Source of the DNA: Zygnema cylindricum
Taxonomy: Eukaryota; Streptophyta; Zygnematophyceae; Zygnematales; Zygnemataceae
DNA: 13,353 bases
Reading direction: 5' to 3'
Assembly: GCA_037447655.1 (NCBI GenBank)
Contig: JBBHKE010001942.1
Coordinates: 1 to 13,353, forward strand
Below the pieces are notes generated by a model that saw only the letters and a program-made list of their open reading frames with translations, did not search any database and was not told the DNA's origin. Position 1 is the first letter of the stretch; each line of letters opens with the position of its first letter. A program made the translations under genes and the position numbers. Below, piece by piece: positions 1-8,136 of this stretch.

Positions 1-2138
1 CGTTTCTAATGCATTTAATACGGTGGATCGGAACGTGATTTTTTCAGAGCTTATGGCGGCTCCATCTCCGATTGTCCAATTATTCCCCTTTGTGAGGGCT
101 TTCTATTCTTTGACAAGCAGCCTTTCCATCTCGGCCGATGGTGATCTCATTCCTCTCTCCTCTGCTACCGGTACTCGCCAAGGCGACCCTCTCGGCAGAC
201 ATTTGTTCGCCCTCGCCCAATACCGGGCCCTTCGTGCCTCCGCAACCGCCTTCCCTTCTTGCCTTTTCCCTTCGGTTGCAGATGATACGCACATTATTGG
301 GCCCAAAGAGCAAGTCGTGTTGGCATATGATTTTTTGAAGGAACGTTTAGCCGAACTCAACCATTCAGTCCAACTGTCGAAGTGTGTTATTTGGTCTCAT
401 AGGATATTCCACTTTCGTTACTCCCCCTCCTGGTTTTCAAACCCCTTCTCCCTTCGATGGCATTCGTGTGCTCAGTTGCCCCCTTGGTTCGGATACTTTC
501 GTGACTTAATTCTTTCATTGATGCTTTACAGACAGATCTAGCCCAAGTGGACGACCTTCCTCACCTTCCCGATCCCCAAGTTGCTTTTGCTATGTTAACC
601 AGGTGTTTTCCCCACCGCCCTTCTTACCTCACTCGTACTTCCCCTAGAACCTCGACATTTGTCTCCTCTCTCTCGGCTTTTGACGATCGCCTCATGGACG
701 TCCTCCACACTCTGTTAGGTCGCGGGGCATTCGATCGCGAGTCTGGGCCATCGGCCCAGCCCGCATTCAGGCATCCCTCCCTGTCTCTACTGGGGGGTTG
801 GGTCTATTATCGACCGCTCATGTTGCTCCCGCTGCCTATTTGGGAAGTTGGTGTCTTATTGCCTCTACTCTTGTTTCCTGTTTCTTGGCTGGGGACACCC
901 CCGTTCTAGCTACTGTTATCCCCCGGGTTTCAGACGGTGTGTTCGCCTTCTAGCGATTTCTATTAGACGCGTCACGTTCTCTTCCTCCCCATTCCCTTGT
1001 GGATGTGCCGATTTTCTCGACCCTTGTTACAAAATTTGTTGAGCGTGTCCAGGAATCGATTTCCGATCGGGTTGTCGCCACCATTAAATCTGAGCTTCTC
1101 AAGGCGCTTCCCTCTGATTCTTCTCTTGCCCGTCTTCTCTCTTATGGTGGACCTGGTTCTAGGTCTTGGCTTTTTGCCACACCTATTTTGTCCACTCTCT
1201 GATTCTCACCAGCTCAGTTCACCACCGCCCTTCGGTTTCACCTTGGCCTCCCCCATCCTCCTTTACTTGGCTCTCTTGTTTGTGCATGTGGTCGTGTCTC
1301 GGGGCCCGATGGTGTCCATTTGCTTCGTTGCTCCCATGGGGGAGATTTGATCCAGGCGCACGACACTATGCGCGACACCGTTGCGACTATCTCTTCAGAA
1401 GGGGGCTTTTTTGTGCGTCGAGAGGTTTCCCATATTATTCCCCCGCGTCGGATCAATGTTGTTTTCCTTGATGGTGCCCGTCGCATCTTCGGTGATATTG
1501 TTCTGGCGAACCCTACTTCAGCTTCAGCTACAGTTGTTGGTCAGGCGGCTCGACATGTTGGGGTGGCAGCTCGTGATGCCGCTAAGGAGAAGAAGCGTGA
1601 TTATACCCACCGTGACCCTATGGATGACTTTATTCCGATGGCGGTCGAGATCTTCGGTTGTTTGGGTGTTGCACTGGACAAGTTTCTCCGTACTTGTGCT
1701 CGGCGTGCTTTCGAGCGCCGAGGACCTGGGAGCCCTCCTCCTTCGGTCCTTACTTCTTTTTATCGTCAACGCTTATCGGTGGCTTTATAGCGGGTGCAGG
1801 CCTCTATTATCCTCCGATCGGCTGTTGGGGTTATGGATCGTCGCCGTGTTTCAGAACTCCCTCAACGTGATCCCCCGGGCTAAGGGGACTTACGGGGTTG
1901 CTTTTCGTAGATATTTAATTGATTTGGGGTTGGGGTTGTAGTTTTGGTTTTGTGAGTTGCCGTGCTTTTCATTTTGAGTTTGGGTGCTTTTATTTTCCTT
2001 GTTGATCGTTTCCTTTTTTTTTGTTTTCCCATTGCTATATTTGTTTTTTATTGTAGTTTTTCAGTTTTGGCCATGCCAACCGTTTTGTACCCCCAGACTT
2101 AGATGGGTTACCATCGTGCTTTTTAATTCATCCAGCCA
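1..2138 (+). mobile_element. RLE-type non-LTR retrotransposon (LINE), copy A, 5' end outside window
   Basis: Long remnant of a LINE-like element. In order it holds the reverse transcriptase palm, the region after the thumb, a CCHC zinc motif, a restriction-like endonuclease (RLE) and a 3' UTR of about 255 bases after a TAA at 1881-1883. The UTR has a T-rich tract near 2010-2050 and ends in a conserved tail containing TACCATCGTGCTTTTTAATT (2109-2128), which recurs at about 2613-2632 and 7900-7919 in two other copies. There is no poly(A) and no LTR. The 3' border near 2138 is inferred by aligning the tails with the other copies, whose ends are fixed by target duplications. The 5' border and any 5' target duplication lie outside the window. 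Base composition is richer in G+C than the surrounding spacer. Confidence 0.85.
2..1883 (+). pseudogene. Reverse transcriptase / restriction-like endonuclease polyprotein, broken
   Basis: Reading starts mid-protein. Frame from base 2 gives NAFNTVDR, then the RT signatures GTRQGDPLG (about 170-196) and ADD in VADDTHIIGP (about 275-304), then SKCVIWS. The frame then changes between about 400 and 453 (FDGIRVLSCPLGS), again between 504 and 520 (DLPHLPDPQVAF, HRPSYLTR), and again near 740. From about 759 one frame runs to 1883: the post-thumb LP..GGLGL block, CAC...H...C zinc motif (Cys 1281 and 1287, His 1317, Cys 1329), then the endonuclease core R-I-N (1449-1457) to D (1494-1496) and the F-I-P-M-A-V-E block near 1630. 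This frame carries stops at 951 (TAG), 1200 (TGA) and 1788 (TAG), all flanked by homologous protein, and the natural end is TAA 1881. Non-functional remnant; role once target-primed retrotransposition. Confidence 0.85.
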
Positions 2139-2513
2139 TATTTATATCTCTGTGGCTCTCGGAAGATCATGATCTTCAAGGTATATCACTTGATGACAGG
2201 AGAGCCTAAACAGCTAAAAATGAGCACACAGAATGTAGCATAAATGCAATCGCAACCTTAGAGGCATTAGTATTTCTTGCATGCATGAACTGTGCACGTT
2301 AGAAGTTTCATATGTAAATAAATGATGTGAACCAAAAATAAGATGCCAGTGATTTAAAAAACCTGAACTCCGGGCTACTTTTGCCATTTTTTTAATTAAT
2401 GTAAGTTTTTTTGTAGTTTATTACAAACACTAATTTGTAGGTATTTTTGTTTTCGCAGTGTTACAATTTGAAGCATTTCATTCGAAATTACGACCTCAAA
2501 CTAGAGTTCTTAG

Positions 2514-2524
2514 TACCACCAAAT
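2514..2524. repeat. Target-site duplication, left, of LINE copy B
   Basis: TACCACCAAAT, exactly repeated at 2647-2657 on the other side of the fragment. Confidence 0.85.
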
Positions 2525-2646
2525 GTACGTTGCTTTCTTTGTTTTATATTGCCCTGCTTGTAGTTTTTCAGTTATGGCCATGCCACCCTTTTGTACCCCT
2601 GGACTCAGATGGTTTACCATCACGCTTTTTAATTCAATGTGCTGAT
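2525..2646 (+). mobile_element. 5'-truncated LINE 3'-end fragment, copy B
   Basis: A 122-bp insertion that aligns to the last ~110 bases of copy A: GTAGTTTTTCAG, GGCCATGCCA, TTTTGTACCCC, GACTCAGATGG, TTTACCATC and GCTTTTTAATTCA in the same order. It carries a few extra bases (CCCTGC) before GTAGTTTTT. It is bounded by an exact 11-bp direct repeat, TACCACCAAAT, so both ends are fixed. It has no coding capacity. Its start inside the 3' UTR is what aborted reverse transcription produces. A SINE sharing the LINE tail is less likely because no Pol III boxes are visible. Confidence 0.88.
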
Positions 2647-2657
2647 TACCACCAAAT
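2647..2657. repeat. Target-site duplication, right, of LINE copy B
   Basis: TACCACCAAAT, identical to 2514-2524. Confidence 0.85.
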
Positions 2658-3180
2658 AATCAGAGCTCTTCAAAGTGTTATTATATGCATTGCTTGAATA
2701 AGGACGGCATCATGTACGTTCCAAAGTACGCCGATGTAGGTAGGGTGGTTCCACATCACTATTTAAGCTCCAGTCTCAGTAGCGATATACACATGTACAT
2801 GCTGTTACACAGTGGAAAATGAAGAGGTCACAAAATGACGAGGTCGGAAAAAACTCCATGCAGCAGCAAACAGCAAGCGTTTCCTTCATTCCAAACATCA
2901 GAAATGGTCACATTTGGCTGCCAAGAACATTTGAATTAAAAGTTTCAGGTGAGAGTGTCCATGTTTCACATTGTTTCGTCAAAGGTTAGTCCCACTCGCC
3001 CATAAGCTCTGCATCAGTATGTACTTTGCAGTTTTTTCAGTGAAAAGAAGTCAACTACCTAAGTCACAAATAAGTAAAACCTGAGGACTGAAAGCTAAGT
3101 TTGCAGTATTTAACTCTCTGTCTCTACTGACTAAATGGTCCACCGGCCTCTAACATTTGATACGATCTTAGTGGAACTTT

Positions 3181-3300
3181 GCTAAAACCTTATTTTTTTG
3201 CGCTTCACTAGGCAGAAAAATATTCCTGCATTTCCAACTTCGCTGAAAACTTTTTTATTGCACTTCACTAGAAAAAAAACATTTCTGCATTTCATTATAC
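3181..3300. repeat. Imperfect ~60-bp tandem duplication
   Basis: Unit 1 (3181-3241) and unit 2 (3242-3300) both run GCTRAAAAC, a T-rich run, TTGCRCTTCACTAG, an A-rich run, then TTYCTGCATTTC. A third unit seems to begin at 3300 (CTAAAACTG) and fades at once. It is non-coding, just downstream of the PP2C gene. Confidence 0.7.
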
Positions 3301-3664
3301 TAAAACTGTACAACGTCACTCATGTAAGAAAGTTAATCCCCTAAGAAAACAGCCACAGCTGTAAGCCCTCCACCCAAGTCCACCGCAATTTAAAAGGTTA
3401 AAAAGAGTTTCCAAAAAGGGTCCAAATAATGATAGCAAATATAATCACCAGATATTCACGAATTAAGAAAATTAATTTTACCCCTCCCAACCCAATCCAA
3501 CTCGCAGTCGTTACTTCTGCATCGAATAGGACGCGCACTGAATTTTTCAAGCTTAAATTCTTAGTAAAGGAAATTTCGTTCAAAATTTAGTGCCTACGAT
3601 ACGAAACGTACGACCGCACGAAAAAACGCTTGGCCAATCAAACGATGCTGTGCGCGTTCACTGA

Positions 3665-3847
3665 TCAGCAAATTCTCAAATCTTCCAAATACACCACAAT
3701 GACGGAAATATCGTCCCTGGGACAATTTGGAGACTTTTCCGCCCATTTTTTCTCAGCCACACCGACAACTTCGTTAGCTGCGCAAAATCGGTCTTCGCTC
3801 GAAGCAACAATGTCAACTGCTTCTTGACAATCCATTACATCCCATAA
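3665..3847 (-). CDS. PP2C exon 6 (C-terminus)
   Basis: Acceptor ATCGTGCAG, stop TGA at 3667-3665. Residues 325-384: LWDVMDCQEAVDIV, then RDDISVIVVYL, the usual last catalytic-domain motif with the third metal-ligand Asp. It ends nine residues after the final beta strand motif, as in short plant PP2Cs. Confidence 0.9.
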   Translation of the reverse strand, partial: LWDVMDCQEAVDIVASSEDRFCAANEVVGVAEKKWAEKSPNCPRDDISVIVVYLEDLRIC

Positions 3848-6231
3848 CTGCACGATAAAAAACAAAAACAAAATCATCACCTGTTCTCAATAAAATTTTG
3901 CGTATGGTTCTGTGAGTTACTGATACAAAGATGACAGAATAAAGTGTCCAGTTATAGACATTCATTTGCAAGCCTTGCTTCAATCTAAAAACCATATGAC
4001 TTTTAGTCCGAGAAAATTTCTGAAAGAATTAAACGAAGTTATTGAAAGGTTGATAACGGCTTCTTACCCCATCTGATGCAAGGATCAAAAATCTGTCGCT
4101 TTCCTCAAGTTGTCTATAGTATAATTGTGGATGAAGTCTCCCTCCATGGTCATGACGTGTTCCATTTCCCAAGCTTTGTTTCACTGCTGGCCAAGGTACA
4201 ACTTGATTGTGGAGCTGTTTTCTTTTTGAGACAGACGTTGAGAAATCTAAACAGTCACCATCCAATTCGGCCTTCACCTCACCATCTGCAAACAGGGAAA
4301 TACGTTTTCAGATGCCTGTTACCAAGACGTTGAACCATTTTTATCCTATTATCTTCACAAACTCTCGAAGTTGATAGATCTCCCGAGTTGAAACCTAGCT
4401 GCCTCCCTCCTTCACTAAGAACCAGCAAAGACTCAAAAGAAACTCACTCATCTAAATTCAGACACAAAATCGAAGTTGGGACACCGTTGATACCTGCCCC
4501 ATTATCTTCTGTGATTTGCTGAGCAATAAATTCTCCCCCGTCTCCACAAACGGCCAGAACGCAGTGCGACTCTCCAAGATTGGCGACGATCAGATGATTA
4601 TCCTGTCAGCAACAAAGGGAAAATCACACTAAAAAAAGTTAAGCTACTAATTGATTACTGCTGTTTCCTTTGTGACAACAGTACGAAGTACAGTATAGCA
4701 CAGCAATGCATCGGATGGATTAATAAGCCCCTCACCTGCACAAGGGCAGTAATAACGGCAGCACCACTTTCAGCACCTTCAAGCAAAGGGTGATGTCTAA
4801 GCTCATTATCGACTGATTTGAAGCTGGCTGCATGCGCTGCTTCCCACGCTTCGAACATTTGATCCTCAAGGTGGAGAAGCTGAACTGCCGATGGCATATC
4901 CTCAACTAATTTTCTCTTTGCCTCGAAGGCAGACAGGAACTTTGCAGCAAGCAATGTCGGCAGAGAATTTCGGACCCGATTGGCCACCAAATGACCACAT
5001 AAACCGTGACCGTCAAATACACCAGCAAATAAACTGGTATCAGGAGTCGTAAATCCCTGTGCACCCAGAACACAGAAAAAACTAGAAAAACATTTGAGAG
5101 GACCGTTTTACTAATCGCTACACATAAATTTCAAAGACGTCTAGCAGAACATAAAAGGCTTAACAATTCACTACTTGAATAAATTCATTAGACGGACAAT
5201 AATGCCAATCTACAAATTACAATTTGGACTGAGAGTGCTAATGAAATCACTATGATCGAGTTGATGTTACATATTAAGAACACTTCCCTTTGTCTTGCTT
5301 GAAACAACGTTCTGATACAGAAAAGCTAAGGAGGATCCTGATGTCACAGCATCTTTTCTGAACCAATTAAAAAATGTGAAGAAGATGTGGATGTGAAATG
5401 CAAATTGATACGCACCTCCCACACAACCATCGCATCCTGGTTGATACCTCGTCTGCCTTGTTTACTGCACAAACTGGAATATGTAAGAGAACCGGTGGTA
5501 ACCATTCGATTAGGAAGCTTCAAAAGAGCTTCATCGTGACGCTTCATAACAAGAAGCTTCTCTTCCACGAAATGCCCCTTGGAAGCTGCACAAGCATTCG
5601 AAAAAGTCTTTTTATGTTGTTAAAATTCATTCATGGTAGACTTCTATCTATTCGCGAAACAAGCGTTATTTCAAGATACAGGAACCAAAATATGATTGTC
5701 AGAAATAGACGTATTACGAGGCTCAGTTCCCTCCTCAGCCTTCTAGGACTGTTCGACACAAAAAAATAAAAAACAAATGGCCACTGTTCCAATAGCTGCC
5801 GCAAGAATAAAATTTGTTAAATAAACGCTTAAATAGTCATCAACAATACCAGGTGATAACAACAATCACTAAAATCTCTACAACAACTGTATCGGCATTG
5901 CACATGATAAACATGATGCGGTGCAAATACAAAGAGTTAGTCCAATACATTCTATGGCTGACTTAATCCATATGTTGCTGAGTTGTGCCTGCCTAGATTT
6001 GAGCAACACTGTTCATTTTCTAAGCTATAAGTATAGAGGATGAGCAGGCAGGTTTGAATCAGATATCTGAAACGTACCAGGTTTTTTTTCAACATTCTCG
6101 CTTTCTGCAAGCTCTTCAGTGCTGGTTAAGGCCGCGACCTTCCGAGCCATATCACGAACAGCCTTTCCAGTCTTTTGTGCACCTTTTGCACATCCGAGAC
6201 GTTTGCTAAATGAAAAATAATATCTTCCCAT
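3665..6231 (-). CDS. Protein phosphatase 2C (PPM family), six exons, minus strand
   Basis: Spliced model: 6231-6078, 5585-5416, 5056-4736, 4602-4494, 4285-4068, 3847-3665. All five introns (492, 359, 133, 208, 220 bp) are GT-AG, phases agree, and the total of 1155 nt gives 384 aa. PP2Cs are Mg/Mn-dependent Ser/Thr phosphatases. Visible blocks by residue: QGRRGINQDAM (about 94-104), VFDGHG (121-126), SFK..D.ELRHHP in exon 3, SGAAV (205-209), LGES (224-227; usually LGDS), SLGN (289-292; usually LGD), ASDGLWDV (exon 5/6 joint) and RDDISV (368-373). Metal-ligand aspartates 123, 323 and 369 are kept. The block usually reading E..RI...GG.V is missing and PE reads PQ, so activity is uncertain. It resembles plant clade-E-like PP2Cs. 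Start: first ATG after a TATA box, with an ATG-free leader of more than 200 nt. No upstream exon was found, but one is possible. Confidence 0.85.
4068..4285 (-). CDS. PP2C exon 5 (diverged centre, DG motif)
   Basis: Acceptor TTTGCAG, donor GTAAGA (phase 1 to 0). Residues 252-324. The first ~30 residues match no PP2C block I know. AVKQSLGN then takes the place of the usual A(M/R)SRSLGD, followed by a good YYRQLEESDRFLILASDG block. The exon is open throughout and in phase with its neighbours. Confidence 0.8.
4494..4602 (-). CDS. PP2C exon 4 (LGDS-like block)
   Basis: Acceptor CTGACAG, donor GTATCA (phase 1). Residues 216-251: LIVANLGESHCVL then AQQITED. The family usually has LGDSR; here LGESH, a conservative and a non-conservative change. 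Confidence 0.85.
4736..5056 (-). CDS. PP2C exon 3 (DGHG motif)
   Basis: Acceptor GTGCACAG, donor GTGAGG (phase 0 at both ends, 107 codons). Holds DGHG at residues 123-126 with the metal-binding Asp-Gly, the helical SFK...ELRHHP segment and the SG block that is usually SG.TAV. Confidence 0.92.
5416..5585 (-). CDS. PP2C exon 2 (QDAM motif)
   Basis: Acceptor TTGTGCAG, donor GTGCGT after TGGGAG (phase 0). Residues 52-108. It carries the N-terminal PP2C block with Asp102 in NQDAM, the position of the conserved acidic residue of motif 1. Confidence 0.9.
6078..6231 (-). CDS. PP2C exon 1 (N-terminal, basic, poorly conserved)
   Basis: Starts ATGGGA and ends CCTG before donor GTACGT (phase 1). Encodes residues 1-51, rich in Lys, Arg and Ser, with a CAKGAQKTGKAVRDMA stretch and then an acidic part. 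The Met-Gly start suggests N-myristoylation at first sight, but Arg at position 3 and no Ser at position 6 argue against it. An acceptor-like TTTAG just inside (before CAAACGT) leaves open a different first exon. Confidence 0.65.
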
Positions 6232-6490
6232 AGGAATAGAAGAGTTATCTATCCTTAAGCCGTATAATTGCAAGCTTCTTCAGTCTGTTCTGGCAACTTG
6301 ATCTGGTTGAATCAGCTGAGAAACTTCAGCAGGAGAAACAACGGATTTAAAATGACAGGAAACAATTAGTTATAGAATATGATAATTTACCGCGTATAGT
6401 TGCTAAATTCTGTAAAATGAGTTTGCAAGCTTGATTGTGCAAGATGTTATCTGATAAAGACCAGAATGGCAAAAACCCTTCTTATTTTAT
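6232..6490 (-). other. Probable 5' leader of the PP2C gene
   Basis: From about 6460 (some 30 nt after the TATA box) to the start codon at 6231 the minus strand has no ATG at all, so the chosen start is the first one a scanning ribosome would meet. A 5' UTR intron cannot be excluded. Confidence 0.45.
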
Positions 6491-6499
6491 CCTTTTATA
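6491..6499 (-). promoter_or_regulatory. TATA box of the PP2C gene
   Basis: TATAAAAGG on the minus strand, a near-perfect plant TATA box, about 260 bp before the ATG at 6231. Position, orientation and the following ATG-free stretch fit a core promoter. Confidence 0.45.
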
Positions 6500-7114
6500 C
6501 TATTAAACGTAAACTGGTTCCATTGCCTCCTTATGACGCCTAGTCGCTATCTGAAGTGAAAAGATAAAACTCTTGCTTTACTCCTGCCTCCGAGTTTGTA
6601 AGGCAAAAATTTCATTCATAAAAAGGTTACTATGTCAACCTTACTAACTACTGAGCAAGGAAATCAAAAAGTTGCAAAGTATTGAGGCGCCTCAACCGGG
6701 CTATTCAAAAGGGTTAAAACGGTCCTATTTGTTTCCCCCCCGTTCACGGCGACAGACTAAACGACACTTGGAGCCGCTTTATTCGTGCAAAAGCTCCAAG
6801 AAGCATTTATGTGTTCCATGTAACCAGTCCACTAGGCTGTGATTCCAGCTCGGAAATTGCAGAATCGCGTACTGTATACACGGTTTGGGGAACAGCCGAT
6901 AACGTATGACGCATGTTCGATCCATATGAAAGTGGATCTTAATGACGTTGGCACGTTCTACCGAGGCAAATTGCAGTAAACAAAAGGCTATTCTCACTGG
7001 CAGAAGAGAACAAGACAGCTTTTAACAGCTTTTAACTTGGATAAATAGGAGAATAAACTTAGGAGGAGTTTCCTTGTCACTTCGATAAATTGCAGATTAT
7101 TTACACCCTCCCTT

Positions 7115-7151
7115 CACGTGGCAATTGGAATTGTTTAAGAGCTTACGTGGC
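7115..7151 (+). promoter_or_regulatory. Two ABRE/G-box elements (ACGTGGC)
   Basis: CACGTGGC at 7115-7122 and TACGTGGC at 7144-7151, 29 bp apart; both fit the plant ABA-response consensus PyACGTGGC bound by bZIP factors. They lie about 0.9 kb upstream of the PP2C start. Motif match only. Confidence 0.35.
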
Positions 7152-7550
7152 AAGACAATCGGGGTGAGATGCGAACTTTTCGTTTCTAATGAAGGCGGCT
7201 GCACACGTATAAGAAAAAATAATATCACGCGTGCGGATGCTTCACACGGTTGCACAGCGGTTACTAAAAAGCCGCAACGTTACTTTTGGTCGAAGGCATG
7301 ACGTATGGGGAAATGCTGCGAACACCAACCCTAGACTGCGCGTATCTTTTAGATGACAAAATATAGGAATAACATGCTTCGTAGAAGGTATCCCAAACCG
7401 TCGCCTTATATCATTTCGCACAGAATACTCCCCTAAGAAACGTCACTCCCACTTGCATTGAAGGCACGCGGTTTTTCCTAATCATTAATAAATCTGTCGT
7501 ACCATCAAAGTACGTACTGTACCGAACCTCCCACGATGAGGAGTCTTTCT

Positions 7551-7563
7551 GACGTGGCACGTC
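7551..7563. promoter_or_regulatory. Palindromic double-ACGT site
   Basis: GACGTGGCACGTC: two ACGT cores in perfect 6-bp inverted symmetry around one base, including a third ACGTGGC of the upstream region. Typical shape of a bZIP dimer site; function inferred. Confidence 0.3.
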
Positions 7564-7787
7564 GAATACAGAGAATCTCGGCGAGGCAGAAACGTGTCAG
7601 AAGATACGCGTCATGTCATACACGCCATTGGAGGAACACATTGTTTAGACTCCATAGAATCGACGGCTGAGGTATTCAATACAGACCTCGGGCCGATGGT
7701 GACGAGGCAGTTTGTGACAGCTTGCTACGACGTGACCTGCAACCTGCCGAAGGTGAGAAGTACAAATCTAGAGGTTTAGAAGAGCAG

Positions 7788-7801
7788 CTTAAAATAAATA
7801 T
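7788..7801. repeat. Target-site duplication, left, of LINE copy C
   Basis: CTTAAAATAAATAT, identical to 7933-7946. Confidence 0.9.
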
Positions 7802-7932
7802 TTTTCTTTTTTTTGTGTTCCCATCGCTCAATTTGTTTTTTATTGTAGTTTTTCAGTTTTGGCCGTGCCACCCCTTTTGTACCCTGGACTCAGACGGGTT
7901 ACCATCGTGCTTTTTAATTTATCCTGCTTTTA
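7802..7932 (+). mobile_element. 5'-truncated LINE 3'-end fragment, copy C
   Basis: A 131-bp insertion matching the last ~130 bases of copy A: T-rich start, GTTCCCATCGCT, TTTGTTTTTTATTG, TAGTTTTTCAG, GGCCGTGCCA, GGACTCAGACGG and the end TACCATCGTGCTTTTTAATT. It is flanked by an exact 14-bp target duplication, CTTAAAATAAATAT, which fixes both borders. It has no coding capacity and sits about 90 bp upstream of the first tRNA-Asp gene. Confidence 0.92.
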
Positions 7933-7946
7933 CTTAAAATAAATAT
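7933..7946. repeat. Target-site duplication, right, of LINE copy C
   Basis: CTTAAAATAAATAT, identical to 7788-7801. Confidence 0.9.
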
Positions 7947-8021
7947 AGGAGCAAGATAAAGGGTCTGCTAGAGTGTGACAACAAATAGTGTTTTTTTTTT
8001 TATGTTTAACACCCGATCTTT

Positions 8022-8093
8022 TCTTCGGTAGTATAGTGGTAAGTATCCCCGCCTGTCACGCGGGAGACCCGGGTTCAATTCCCGGCCGGAGAG
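8022..8093 (+). tRNA. tRNA-Asp (anticodon GTC), copy 1
   Basis: 72 nt with a full cloverleaf: acceptor stem TCTTCGG/CCGGAGA (one G-U pair) and discriminator G, D arm starting GTATAGTGGT, anticodon stem CCCGC/GCGGG with GTC at 8055-8057, T arm CCGGGTTCAATTCCCGG. B box GGTTCAATTCC is canonical. No intron and no encoded CCA, as in eukaryotic nuclear genes. A T5 run at 8105-8109 is a Pol III terminator. Confidence 0.97.
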
Positions 8094-8096
8094 AAG

Positions 8097-8136
8097 ATAT
8101 TCACTTTTTGAGCCCTATATTCACTTTTTGAGCCCT
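8097..8136. repeat. Perfect 20-bp tandem duplication
   Basis: ATATTCACTTTTTGAGCCCT occurs twice without gap (8097-8116, 8117-8136). It duplicates the T5 terminator of the tRNA gene. Confidence 0.95.
8105..8109 (+). terminator. Pol III terminator of tRNA-Asp copy 1
   Basis: TTTTT 11 nt after the mature tRNA end; a second T5 at 8125-8129 lies in the duplicated 20-bp unit. Confidence 0.6.

Larger units (their letters stand above)
2139..3664. other. AT-rich spacer between the LINE and the PP2C gene
   Basis: No coding region recognised on either strand. It contains one short LINE 3' fragment (2525-2646) and one imperfect tandem duplication (3181-3300). The part nearest 3664 must carry the 3' UTR and polyadenylation region of the minus-strand PP2C gene, but I see no canonical AATAAA close to the stop on that strand. 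Confidence 0.5.
6500..7787. other. Intergenic region upstream of the PP2C gene
   Basis: No recognisable protein gene. Contains the ACGTGGC sites listed separately and a short tandem AGCTTTTAAC x2 near 7018-7037. A small plus-strand open stretch at 7540-7779 ends with a donor-like AAG/GTGAGA at 7751/7752 but has no recognisable product. Confidence 0.5.

Noticed and set aside
1-2138. LTR retrotransposon or viral origin for the reverse transcriptase.
   Set aside because: No LTR, integrase, protease or RNase H block is seen; the C-terminal RLE, the short 5'-truncated copies and their target duplications fit a LINE.
4323-4379. Possible extra PP2C exon (minus strand) encoding an EDNRIKMVQRL stretch that resembles the missing E..RI block, with phase-compatible AG and GT borders.
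   Set aside because: It would leave an intron of only 37 bp before exon 5 (4322-4286), shorter than plant introns normally are, and the acceptor has no pyrimidine tract. Kept as an alternative for transcript data to decide.
5398-5769. Plus-strand 123-codon open frame.
   Set aside because: It overlaps PP2C exon 2 on the other strand and the intron beside it; the antisense of a supported exon explains it.
6779-6997. Minus-strand open frame upstream of the PP2C gene, considered as an upstream exon.
   Set aside because: No similarity to PP2C N-termini, lies upstream of a good TATA box, and composition gives no coding signal.
7540-7779. Plus-strand open stretch of 79 codons with a donor-like AAG/GTGAGA near its end, just before LINE copy C.
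   Set aside because: No recognisable motif, no clear ATG start, no partner exon found downstream; the donor match alone is weak.
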